A stretch of 64,000 nt of DNA from Colius striatus (taxonomy: Eukaryota > Chordata > Aves > Coliiformes > Coliidae): positions 175,179,770 to 175,243,769 of the forward strand of contig NC_084759.1 in the NCBI RefSeq assembly GCF_028858725.1, written 5' to 3'. Positions 1 to 12,200 of this stretch are shown here, piece after piece. Numbering within the stretch: the first letter of the stretch is position 1; each line of letters begins with the position of its first letter. The notes under the pieces are model-generated. The model saw nothing but the letters and a program-made list of their open reading frames with translations, ran no database searches and had not been told where the DNA came from. Made by a program: the position numbers and the translations under genes.

Positions 1-2600
1 AGCCTCGAGCTTAGGCAGGGTTGCTAATGCTACTATCTTTTCCAGCTAATGCCACCATCAGTCTGCACCTTTGGCTGCAATTGGCCTCCTGTTGGGACTT
101 GCAGTCTGTCATCCAGCTTGTGAGCCTGATTTGGTGGCTTGTCCTTCCTATCAGATGTGAGAGGGAAACTCACCACTTGCCTGAGGTCATCCAGCTGCAG
201 GCTTTAGCGCCAGCTTCTGGTTCCTGCCCTTGGACAGGCCAGACTGCCTGCTCCCAGTCCCCTACTTTATGTTGTAACGGAGTCTTTGGTCTATAGCCTG
301 CCTTCTGCCCATGTTCCTGCCTCGCCTTTTGACTGTAAGGCTGCTCACTTGTTTTGCCCATGGTCAGAGATTTCTATGAAACAGAGTGTGTGTGAAGACA
401 ATGAAGAACAAGGGCAAGTAAGAACACAAGAAGGTGTTCATGGAACATCTCAGCGGTCTACCCAACCTAGTTTGCTGTCCCCATAAGTGACCAATGTTGT
501 TCTGGCCAAAATCACCATTCAAGTGGTACAGAATGATGAGTGTAAGATGAGGGCACACAAGCAGTGAAGCTCCCACAGTATATGATCAGACATAAACAGT
601 GTATTTTTGTTATAGATCATCCTGTGGCTTTTCAATCCATAAATTTCTCACTACAGCTTGTGAACCTGCAATGCTTCTTACACTTCTTGGCACTGGGAAG
701 AGTAAGAAGCAGTGGGATTTATTCATCTGCACTCCATGAGGTGGCACAGGACAAAACCTCAGATATGTTACATATTATTACACACCCTGAGGCATGTACC
801 ACAGATCCCTCAGCAAAAGTATCAACAGTGCTGCTCATGGGACAGCAAGAGCTTTTTGAGTGCTTGACATGCAACTATGTTAATAAACTTATTTGGTATC
901 TAGATATTATGTCACCTTCAGATTTGTGCTTATAAGCAACACATATGAAAGAATGATACCCTGGGTGAGTGACCACAGCTTATATTTCAGTATGGTCACC
1001 CACCACCATTGTGAACAAGTCTTCCAGAGCGGGCACAGTGCAGGCAGCTTTAGACCCACCAAAGTAAGCACATGATAGTGTGGCATAAAGTGCCATTTCT
1101 AGATTTCTCTAACAATTGTTGCACCTTCTGGACTAGCCAACCCAGAGTGAGTAAATTCAATCTAAGCATTTGTCAGGAAAGACTGTAGGTGAATTTTAAA
1201 ATACAAGCCTCCTTTTTATTGACAGCACAAAAATGTGGAAAATAGGTGTTTTGATAGCTCATCTCAGGAGGAAGCAAAAAGAAGTCGGGACTATACACTA
1301 ACGATGCTGATGAAAAATGACTGGCTTTGAATCTTAGATACTGTTCAGCTATGACAAAAACCAGCAAGAATAACAAGGAGTAAAAAGCTAAACTGAAATT
1401 CTTTGGTTTTCCTCCTGTATCACCCATACCACAGTGTAATTCCAAGAAATCTTTTAAAAAGCCCACAAAAGAGGACACACAAGCTTTGTTTTGGAAAGCA
1501 TGAAAAGAGATTTCACTTTGGTGTCTACAGAGTCCTGCTACATTGTTTTACAACGCTATGAAAGTATCAGATGCCAGTAATAGAAAAACAACCACGGTGC
1601 TTCCTCATTTCATAGGACATTGCAGACCTCATGAAACTACAAACAGTGCTGAGGGTCAAGGACATACCCCTCTTCACAGACTCGTTTCCACTGAGATTCT
1701 AACCCATTTCTTCAAAACTATGGAAGTGAGAAGATGCAAAAAACCCCAGTTTTCAGATTTTAAAAAAATCCAACAATCAGCGTCTACAGAGTTGTTTTTA
1801 ATTTAAACTTAGGTAAGATTAGTTACACATCTCACTATAACAGTAAGAAAAAAGCAAGTGTGATAGGCTGTTAGGAGGCTAGTCATAATTCCTTGACATT
1901 GCCTATGCTGTTTTGTTTTATTTTTTAAGAGGAGACCACAATATATTTTTTTGCATCAAGGGGAACAAACATGATTCTTCAAAATGTGTGAATCCAGCTC
2001 ATAGATTATAAGGTGAGAAAGTACCACTGAGGTCATTTAGTCTGACTCCTGTAACAAAAACCATGGGATTTCACCTCCTACTTCTTGTACCAACTACAAC
2101 TTGTGGATGAATATGAATAAACTTCTCAGTTCCAAAGACATTATTGAACTTCAGACTGATAGAATGAAATCAAAGAGATCTCTTAAACAGACAACAAAAC
2201 AGGATTCATTAAATACATCAAGAAATCTCTTCGCACTTCATCCTGTGCAGACTTCACAAATCAATAACCTGACATAAGGACACACTGAAACACCACATAA
2301 GCTATGAAACAAATGTTGCAACCAAACATCCAGAAACAGAAGTATCCAAAGACAAACCAATAACCACTGTCTCTATATTGGGCTTTTTTTAGTTCTACCT
2401 GTATTTGTAAACCAAAACTCATAGTATATAGTATATAGTATATATTCAGACCTCTAAGTTTAAATGCAAACTCAATTTTGGAGAGGTTTAGCACTCAGGC
2501 CTTCCAGTTGCTTACTAATTTTCTTGGAAGCCCTTAGAGTAACAGGTTGATGGAGATATTGCAACACATAAGCCAATCTCAGTATCTTCTGCTGCAGCAG
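1..2600. other. Intronic DNA with no recognised element
   Basis: AT-rich sequence in the ANO6 first intron. Open frames here, including a hydrophobic 101-codon frame on the minus strand (1173-1478), show no family resemblance. A short (GTATATA)3 run is at about 2424-2446. The first 340 bp are more C/T-rich and could be an old repeat that I cannot name. Confidence 0.5.
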
Positions 2601-2659
2601 TGAAAACATTACATGCTGCTCTCCCTTCACACGGTGGAAGTCGGACAGAAGAAGAGGTG

Positions 2660-2932
2660 GACAAGAGGGCTTCAGGACTAGAAAACAACAGAATGAGACG
2701 GCAAAAGTTCCACTTAAGGAAAAACTTCTTTACTGTAAGGATGAGGGAGCACTGCAGCAAGCTGCACAGGGGGGTTGTGGAGTCTTCTTCTCTGGAGGTT
2801 TTCAAAATCTGCCTGGACACGTTCCTGTGTGACCTGATCTAGGTGGATCTGCTTTAGCAGGGGAGTTGGACTAGATGATCTCTAAAAGTCCCTTTCAACC
2901 CCTACCATTCTGTGATTCTGTGTGATTCTGTG
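2660..2932 (+). mobile_element. CR1 LINE, 5'-truncated 3' end
   Basis: The segment matches the CR1 ORF2 C-terminal end and 3' UTR: RKNFFTVRMREHCSKLHRG-like coding, then GTTCCTGTGTGACCTGATCT and GGACTAGATGATCTCTAAAA, ending in a short tail of TGTGATTC units. CR1 is the dominant avian non-LTR retrotransposon and inserts mostly as 5'-truncated copies. The 5' boundary is uncertain and could reach 2600. It lies antisense to ANO6 within its intron. The copy is dead: only the last part of ORF2 remains. Confidence 0.9.
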
Positions 2933-5900
2933 AAATAGGTGACAGTGTTAGTTGTATCAGCCATTTTTTAATGTAGTCACACACTGAGGGGACTGCAAGG
3001 GGGTTTTCTCATAGGCTGACTCTGGTGGCCTCACTTCTGAGCTCTCTGCAAGAGGCATGATCTACTCTTTAATGAAAAAAACCCAAAGATATCATATACA
3101 TTTTAGGAATATTTAAGGTAGAACATCCAAATTCGAAGCTGCATTTTTGTTACCTACTGCTTATGCCTAGAATCAACAATGCAAAGCATCTCCACTGATT
3201 TCAGTAGCAATGTACACTTGAAAAGCAGGGATACACATTTGAGACCAAAACCTTTAGCTGAAATTTGGTTTGCCTGACTTCTTATTGTCCCATATTAAGG
3301 GCATATATTAGACAAGAGTCCACAGATACGGAAAAACCCACATCTAGAAAAGTACTTTCATTTCCATTGTAATGTGAAATGGAACAATCATGTTCAGTAA
3401 AAAAAAAAAAAAAGTGGAAAATTCTTCTCATATGCTTTCAGAGACAAAGAGAAAAAGGGCAATGCTGATAACAAGAAACATGTATAATTCAACGTTTCCA
3501 CTCACCTGACAGTAAACTTTTGTTACAATTTTTTGCTCCTTTTTGCGAGGATATTGAAAAAAATACCAAATATACATTTTCTTACTTCTGTAGTCTTCAG
3601 TTCCCTATATTAGAAAGCCATCTAATCATGTAAAAGAAAAAGTTTTAAATCTCACTGATTGTAAGTATTTGCTGTATCAGTCCCCTGCTGCACATAGCTC
3701 TGATGGGATAAGTTCACACTGAACTCACACAGCTCGGGTTTCAATGGTCACCTTTCCAAGTTGAGACTTGGGTTTAGTGTAGTGTCTGCAAAGCAGAGCA
3801 ATACTGAAACATGAAATCACTGCATGACTCTGCTCTCCCTATTTATTGCAGGTTGGCACTTTGGCTGTGCAGTCTGGACTCTGAGAGTATCTTCTGTTAT
3901 TTCTGAGTGACATTTCTCTTCTGCATGACTCAGATCTGCTCATATGGAGTGAAATTCAGCACTCTAAAGGCCAAGAGAATTGCTGACCCTAAAGGTGACA
4001 TAATAAAACTGCGAGGAAAGCAGTGAAGGGGATGCAAAATAACTATTCTTTTCCTCAAACCAAACAGGATTTCTCTGGAGCTTACTTTTATGTGCAAGGT
4101 GTCCCTATGTGACAACCTCTTGAAGAGAATGGTCACTGGTTTTGTTCAGTGAACTGTAACCAGTGAAAGATGCAGAAAGTCCTCTCATGGACACCTTTGG
4201 TCTTATCTTGCAGTGCAGCATAAACATCGATCCCCAAAACATTTCATTAAACTCTCCTGCATTCAGAGGAAAACAAAAGGAAAGACAATGATACAGACCA
4301 CAACTGATAAATGGAGTACCAACGTTTAGACATATGTTTGTGCTTCCATCATGGATAGCTTTGGAAAATAAACCGCCAAAAAAAAGCCCAACACTGATAG
4401 AAATTCACTCTGAACAGTAATATACAGTCTCTGGGGGCCGAGACCGTGACATTTACACACTTAAATAACTGTATGGATGCTGACAGTTCCACTTATCTCA
4501 AGAAGATTGTTCTCATGTTTGTGTCATGTTTGGCTTGTAATAGGTCCCTACACAGACTGCTGCACAGATACAAGTAGCAGCCTGTTACCTGAGAAGTTTG
4601 TGCTGCTGTATGAGGACTATAGGAGCAAGCTGCAGGTAGTCCTGTAAAAATCAAGATTCCTATCATGGGCTGAGAAGAGTATGGGAAATTGTGGCAATGT
4701 AGAGCTATCAGAAGCACTATATTACTTGGGCCCAAACATCACAAAATGTAATTGTTTTTACATGTCTTCTTTCCCTAAGAAATTTCAGAGGAGTTGTTAA
4801 TGAGATCTGACTTAAGTCAGCTCTGTTAAATCACAATACTGCTGGTATTTCAAGAGGTATAAAGGATAAAATGAAGAAGCAGCACAAGCTCTTTATGTGT
4901 TAGCACTCTACGTAGATAACATGCCTATCCAGAACCTGGCCTAATAAACATGCTTATCTCTAAAAGCTGATTTGCTGCAGGACTGTGACCTAATACTTTG
5001 GTGGCAACTGTAGAATTAACCCTCTGGTCAAGAGTATGATAAGCTGTTTTATGCCTGGTCCAGCACTGAAGCACATCATTGCACAAATGTACCGGGACTT
5101 CTGCTAGTCGCTGAGTGCCTTCCTGAATCTCAAGGGGTTTCCTTCATTGCTTAAAATAACTTGAGGGCTTTTTTTCTTCTTTTTATTGCAGAGCAACTAA
5201 CCCAAATCAGCTGCCCTTAAGCAGGAAACATAAAGAAGACAAGCCACTTTTGCTTTTGCTGTGAGATAGACTTGCTGAAACCAACCCCAAGCACACTGTC
5301 AAAATTACTGCCCAATTACACGGAGAAACAAGCATACTCTGCCTTCAGAGTATTTTACAGAAGGGCGGCCCATATGTAGCAGTTGCCCCAAGCTACAAAC
5401 ACAGCTTCTTTAGCTACCAAGCTGATCCCATGGTGTTCCTCACCAGTGCCAAGCCTCCAGGCATTTGTGGAGCCTTTTCATTGGGAACTGAAATGATTAA
5501 CCAAAATTGTAATTGCAAATTCCTGTTTGGTTAGACTTCAATGCCTATGGATCAATGAGTTATCTAATTAGAAATCTTAAGTTTGAAATATGTTTATAAA
5601 ATGATACCCATTGCTATTAAATTTATATGTCTCAAAGGACATATATTTGAATTTCTGTAATGAGTTTCTCAGCATGTTGGCTTTAAAGCATTTCCTACAC
5701 TCAGCTGTTACATAGTGTGTTTACAGGAAAGTCCCCAAATGATACTTTTAATTACTTTGACCATGAAAATACTAAGCTTAAAGTCAAGCCAGGCATTTTT
5801 GAGGTAGTTTGTGTGTGTAGGTGTAAAGGCTCATGTCCGTAAGCATTCCCAGTGCTGAACTCAGAGTTGAGAAATAAACTGTATACTTTTGTTTCCTAAT

Positions 5901-7075
5901 CAGGAAATATGTTCTAGTTTTACCAATTAGAGGTCTCTTCAGATTTTTTGTCTAACTGCTGCAGCTTAATAAACAACTTCTTATGCACCTTCTGTACATA
6001 AGAGGTCCAAAAGAGAGCTTTGCTCTTGCAAACTCTAATAAATTTACAAAAACACCTGGAGCTTCATTTGGCCAGACTTCATTGCCTGTGAAATGTTTTC
6101 TCTCACTTTATTATCGTCATGGAACAAGCTAAAAAAATTAAAATCCAGTATTGACTCATTTATTCTTTAGGTCTTACAACTTTCTTTCTTTTTTTTCCCT
6201 AAATAATACATTATAGAAACACAATAAAAAAGTCTTACCAAATATTGGAGTTTTTGTTGGGCTGTTTGTCTTAAGCACAACCATCAGTTTATGGATTAAA
6301 CTGTGCTTTTGTGCAAATTCCTTCTTGTCTTTTATAGACAGCAGAATAATTAAATGAATTTAATTATTTTTCCTGGAATAAATCAGTATACACAGAGATG
6401 ATGAAAGATTTAATAAAGATATTACCCCCATTAGGGACTAGTTCTGCATTGTATACTATGAATAGCATTTTAAAAAATAATGCTATTCCCACTCTAGTCA
6501 ATGAGGCTGCTCACAAGGGTAAAGTGTGCATTGTTAACCTCATCCTTGTTCATTAATGCCTATAAAAACTCCATTAGAGTGCTTCAAGAAAAAAATACAT
6601 TAAAAGAGAACACTAATAATTTCACTAATATTGCACACAAACTAATAAAACTCTCTGGCAATGATAGAGCCCTCTGGATCATCATCTCAGTCTTGGTTTG
6701 TAAATGTTTTCCTCTCTAACTTCAGTGCCAAACCAAGAGCTGTGGAAATTTTTTGCAAATAACCAATGGTATATAAAGACAGTCTTTTTTTCCCGCTGTA
6801 TAAATTATCTATGAACACAATGTGATTTTTACTACACATTGAAAAGATGCACAAAAACGCCACAGATTAATCATTTCAATTCACTGCAGAGTTATACTAC
6901 CTTAGTCCCCTGTATTTTCCCGATGAACTGACTTGGAAGTATTTTCATGCCACTGCTCATGAGTTCCTGACCAGAGAAATAGGTGAATAACTGCACTGGT
7001 TGGCTTTAGCTTTATGGATGTTTTCAAAAGTTCTTACCCTTTGGCTTTTACCTTCATTCTTAGTCTGCACTCAGG
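2933..7075. other. Intronic DNA with no recognised element
   Basis: About 4.1 kb of AT-rich ANO6 intron. It contains a 15-base A run at 3399-3413 and a short hairpin (ATACTCTG, 4-base loop, CAGAGTAT) at 5334-5353. I see no exon, RNA gene or recognisable repeat. Confidence 0.5.
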
Positions 7076-7079
7076 TCTC

Positions 7080-7686
7080 AATGGATGCCTTTACTGGCTT
7101 GTATCAGAAATAATGTGGCCAGCAGGACCAGGGAAGTGACTATGCCCCTGTACTCGGTGCTGGTGAGGCCACATCTCAAATACTGTGTTCAGTTCTGGTC
7201 CCTCACAAGAAGAAGGACACTGATGTGCTGAAGCATGTCCTGAGACAAGCAACAAACCTGGTGAAGGGTCTGGAGAACAAGCCTTACTAGGAGTGGCTGC
7301 AGGAACTGGGGTTGCTTAGTCTGAAGAAGAAGAGGCTGAAAAGAGACTTAATCACTCTCTACAAGTACCTGAAAAGAGGTTGTCCTGAGGTGAGGGTTGG
7401 TCTCCTCTCCAAAGTCTCAAGTGACAGGAGAAGAGTAAATGGCCTCAAGTTGTTCCAGAGGATGTTTACATTAGACAGCAAGAAAAATTTCTTCATCAAA
7501 AGTGTTAGCAAGCATCTGAACAGGCTGCTCAGTGAAGCAGTTGAGTCACCATCCCTGGAGGTATTCAAAAGACACACAGATGTGCTGCTGAATGACACGG
7601 TTTAGTGGTGGATATGGCAGTGCTGGGTTAATGGTTGGACATGATCTTAAAGGCATTTTCCAACCTAAACAACTCTATTATTCTTA
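7080..7686 (+). mobile_element. CR1 LINE, older diverged copy, ORF2 C-terminus to 3' end
   Basis: The segment follows the CR1 order: a decayed [12 protein letters not shown] region, then SLKKKRLKRDLITLYKYLKR and the [12 protein letters not shown] block near 7540-7600, then the 3' UTR ending in a decayed ATTCTT tail. The 3' UTR (GGTTGGACATGATCTTAAAG) differs from the CR1 copies at 2.7, 20.2 and 32.5 kb, so it is a different, older subfamily. It is antisense to ANO6 in intron 1. Confidence 0.88.
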
Positions 7687-9002
7687 AATACTTCCATTTT
7701 CTTACTCTTTTCTTCTCTTCAACACTTCTTATTTTACCAGACCCTTCAATCAAGGCCCCTGCTTGTGCTACAAGAGCCTCTTCACTGATCTAAGTTCTAG
7801 CTTTCTGTGCTTATCTCAGACATCCTTCACGGACATTAACAGATTCCAGCTTCTTCATTGCAGGACGTGGCTCTTCAACTTCTCCAATGTGGCAGATCAC
7901 AGCAGCATGTTCTTGGATTACTAATATCAGTTCCCAGTATCTTTTAGCAGGGTTGCTACACCAAGATTTTATAATCAGGTCTAATATTTTCCACTCTGAT
8001 CTGCAATCCAGATGACATTTTCTAGTTAAATATTCCTCCCACAAAGGAAGGAAAATACCCATAATCTTTCACCCACTGAGAAATTGCTAATCTCATCCCC
8101 TTCTCCTGAAAAAAATACATTACTACCACCACAGCATAGGAAATCCAGTGCATCTCGACACAAATGCTTCTACTTCCCACTCTTCATCCCAAATTCTCTT
8201 CCCTACCCAGTGAAAATACATCATCTGACTTGTTATTTCACAAAGTGTTATCAGCTGAGGGTCTCTGCCACAGCAGTGAAGCAAGAACCTAGATCTTCCT
8301 ATACACACTGTGAAAGGCAGATGCCTTAGCAAAAGGTCTATCCAAGTTAGAAGCCCACAGGGCAGAAACACACCATGGACACTCAAATTACCAGATATTT
8401 AGACTGCTGTGAAACAGCAATTGAATAGAATAGCGGAGGTGGCTACTTCCTACAGAAGAATCCTAGTACAACAGCTCATTCTGATGACTGTACTGTAAGC
8501 AGTCTCCTATGCAAATATTTAATGTCCCATGATAAATCACATCTAAAAAATGCTGGAGAACCTGACTAACCAGAATAATGGGGCCAGGTTAAATCCATCA
8601 ACAAAAAAATTGAAAGGAAGAGAAACTAAAAGCATAGCAAAACCTGGTTTTGGTGGCAGTTCCTACAGAACTCAGATTTTCAGTTATGTCTAAACAATAT
8701 TGATGATTAGTGGTTTAGTTGGAAATTATTTAATGTAAACACTAAATTGAAGGGTTCAAACTTACTCAACCTTCATATAATAATTTCAAACTAAGCTACA
8801 ATTTCCACCACATGAGGCATAAAATCAATTAAAGAATGTTTACGCTTGAGCAGACTTTTAACTACACTGCTTAAAGTTCAGTCAGTTTTTGTTTTAATAC
8901 ATTTTTGTTAATTTTCCAATCCAAATTTGCTATTCATTGAAGATGTTTAAATGTGGTCTCTTTCCAAAGTCATCTTACTGCTAGCAGGGTCTATGCTGGT
9001 CT
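7687..9002. other. Intronic DNA with no recognised element
   Basis: AT-rich ANO6 intron. An ATGCAAAT octamer, the POU/Oct consensus, is at 8509-8516. Single octamers are common by chance. Nothing else is supported. Confidence 0.5.
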
Positions 9003-9225
9003 GAATCATAGAATCATAGAATCATAGAATGGTAGGGGTTGGAAGGGACTTTTAGAGATCATCTAGTCCAACCCCCCTGCAGAAGCAGGGTCACCTAGAT
9101 CAGGTCGAATAGGAACATGTCCAGGTGGGTCTTGAAGACCTCCAAGGAGGGAGACTCCATAAGCCCTCCAGGCAGCCTGTCCACTGCCCCATTACCCTCA
9201 CAGTGAAATAGTTGTTTCTTATAGT
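9003..9225 (-). mobile_element. CR1 LINE, short 3' fragment, minus strand
   Basis: The plus strand shows three GAATCATA octamers, then TGGTAGGGGTTGGAAGGGAC and the complement of the CR1 3' UTR and last ORF2 codons, stopping near CAGTGAAATAGTTGTTTCTT. Read on the minus strand this is a severely 5'-truncated CR1 of about 220 bp. The well-preserved tail and body suggest it is one of the younger copies here. It has the same orientation as ANO6. Confidence 0.93.
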
Positions 9226-12200
9226 TTTTTTCTTACCCTATAACAAACATAACACAAATTTTATTAAGATGGCTGTTTTCATTACCAAAACTATCTAGGC
9301 TCTGCCTATTTTGTATTCAGTAATATTATGCCCTTCAACAGGTCAATTGCTGCAAGGGAGATGGACCATCTATATTTATAAGGTTTGGGACTGAAAGGCT
9401 TATGAAGAGGAAGCTGTTCTGATGGATGCAGGATAGGAATGGGAGAAAGATATTACAGTCCCATTTGATGGTATCAAGCAATGGAAGAATATGTGCTGGG
9501 CTTCCTGATGTTAATGAAACATTAAGTCTCCTTTCCCTGTCCTTTGCCACTTAGCAGTCCATCCCTGATAAACCAACAGCTATGTTAAGTGAGTTTTCTT
9601 ACAAGCAGAGTGTGACACTGTGTAAAATGAAACCGTGAAACATGAAGCCTGAGCACTCCTCTTGGCTTCCTCGGGGAAGGTAACCCATCTGCATGTAACG
9701 AGGTTGGAGAGTGATTCTGAATCCTGCACAGGACTGGGGACCACTCAAAGATTAAATCTGGCCATCTTGAGGTTGAGATCTTTTTTTTTCTTCTTTTAAT
9801 TAACTCTAGAGATGCTTCAGGATCTCGCTTGTGAAGTCCATGCAGTGAATCTTGCCTGTATGTCTACTGTTGCTATCAAATGGTTGAGTTTGGGATGGAT
9901 GAGAACAACAGCTAAAAAATATATTTCAGATGCCCATGTAATTCCTCAAGAAGTACTCAAGATGCTCCTCCTGTCACAAAGCATTTAGAGAGGTGTGGGA
10001 TGTCTCAGTAAAGTGTGAAGGGTGGAGAAGCCCAAGGATTCTGTTCTCAGATGTTTGCATTCTTAGATTGACTATCAACTGAAATCTATTTTTAGATGAC
10101 AATTTGCATGACTGCCAGTTTTAATTTCCCACAGATACTGGCAATAAGATAAAGGGGTTACAGGTCCTTCTTTACAGCTTTGCTCTCCTACCACCGACAC
10201 ATCCCAATAAAAAAGATAAGGCCAAAGTGCCATGGAGGCTTAATTTGCTGATGTAAAGTAATTGTAGAGTGAATATTTCTTTTGTTAGCCAAGCCAATTT
10301 GTGGTGACTAGACACATTTGTGACATTATGGCCTATGGCTTTCATTTCAACTTCTAGATTCATCAGACCTGAACCCTAACACAAAATGTTAACAACATCG
10401 TAGTGGGCTCTCAGCGCAGCTAGCGCAGATGAACACTCTTCATTGGGAAAGCTGTTCCAGATACATTCATGGTGAGTCTGGATTTGAATCAAAATTCCCA
10501 AAACAGTTATAAGCAATATTAGGCCCATGCCTAGGTGTAGATTTTCTTAAATATTATATTAAACATATCAAATACTAGTTTAATAACATATATATTCTAT
10601 AGAGTGATACTTCAGACTGTTAGAAAGGACCATGTCAGAGACATCCACTGTAGCAATAGCAACTGTCCAGCAAAAGCAAGCTGGTTTTTTCTACTCTTTA
10701 GGATATAAAGTTCAACACTTGCATATTTCTGTCTCCACTTTTGTTTCCTGAGTATAAGAACAGTACACAATCCAACCTATGGCACAATTCTTCAGTGCCC
10801 TCTTCCTTGTTATTCACACCCTGTCAAATACATGATCTTGTTAAACACACAATTGCAGCAGCTCCATACACTTCAGGCCTGCAGCACCTTTTTCAAAGAT
10901 CTTCTCATGTCAAGCACAGGTTACGTAGTTTAATTATTTATGTATTATTTATAAAGCACAAAAATAAATAACCCTTCTTCCTGATATACCCCAGTTAATC
11001 CCCAGCTTAGGCTAATGCTTCTTTATTTGACTTCACAAGAATGTATTATCTCAAACTAAAACAAAAAACCTTAAAAAAACCCTTAAAAAAAAAATCCATT
11101 GTTCGTTATAAGGGGTAAGCTGAAAGGCATTACCAAGACTATTTAATTTATGATAGGTAATTGCTCTCATACAAAAATACCATTGTGTTTGCTTCTTTTC
11201 CTTTCCTTTTTGTTTTTTTAACCACAGCGGAAAACATTCATTTTAATATCAGTTCCCCCTTGGGGTTTGCCACATCTCTAGTGGCAAACTAGACCTTATT
11301 TCCACAGCATGCAACCCAGGTACCAAGGAACACTAGGGTGAGTTGATTCAAATGATAACAACTTTATTGAACTTGTCATGCATATGGTAACAGATCTGAT
11401 TCATAGTCCTTCTCTAACTACTTTTGAAAGGTCCACTTGTGTGGGAAAATGGCATCTGTTGTGGCATGCATAGATCACCCCTTCCATGTCTCTGGTCTCC
11501 TGAAATTAAACCTCTACCTGCAATTTGATATACTGCATAAAATGCAAATCAGCTGATACTAGGACAATTTTTGAGAGTATTTGATTGCATTACTTTCAAT
11601 AACTGTAACACTGCTGTCTGTTTCCTATATAACAATTTTACTAAGTTTTCTTTTTTGCAAATGATAATGCTTGAAAAGACATTTAAAAACATCTAAGATG
11701 TTGAGCATAGATGTGCATAGGGTATTTTTCTTTTTAAAAGAACTTATGGTTGTGTAAATAGAGAAAAACTTTAAGGCACCACATCTGACAAAATTAATGA
11801 CTTAATATCCAGGAACAATTGTTACTATTAAAGTTGTGCAAATGGCAAAAGTTGATACAATGGCCGATAACAAGTCCTCCTACAGACTATAGACTTATCT
11901 ATATACTGGACTCATATGTTCAATACAGCTAAATCCAAAACACAGGAACAAAGAATACTTTCAAATTATACAAAATTTGTAACAGACAACTGGAAATTCT
12001 GTCATGGTAGAAAAACTTTTAAATGAGGAAAATCTGGTAAATTAGTGAATTTTATCCATTTTCTAAATTCCTTTCTGATTATTGAAATACTCTAATATCC
12101 AGAGTTTCTGAATTATAAATAGCTGCAAAACGGTGATTATATTGCAGTTACATATTTATACTCCCACTATTTGGGTTTTAGCAGTTTTGTAGAAGAATCA

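Noticed and set aside
1173..1478. 101-codon minus-strand frame, same strand as ANO6
   Set aside because: Compared with the recalled ANO6 N-terminal exons; no match. Treated as chance within the intron.
8509..8516. POU octamer ATGCAAAT (another at 40613-40620)
   Set aside because: An 8-mer is expected about twice in 64 kb over both strands, more in AT-rich DNA; no cluster or partner site was seen.
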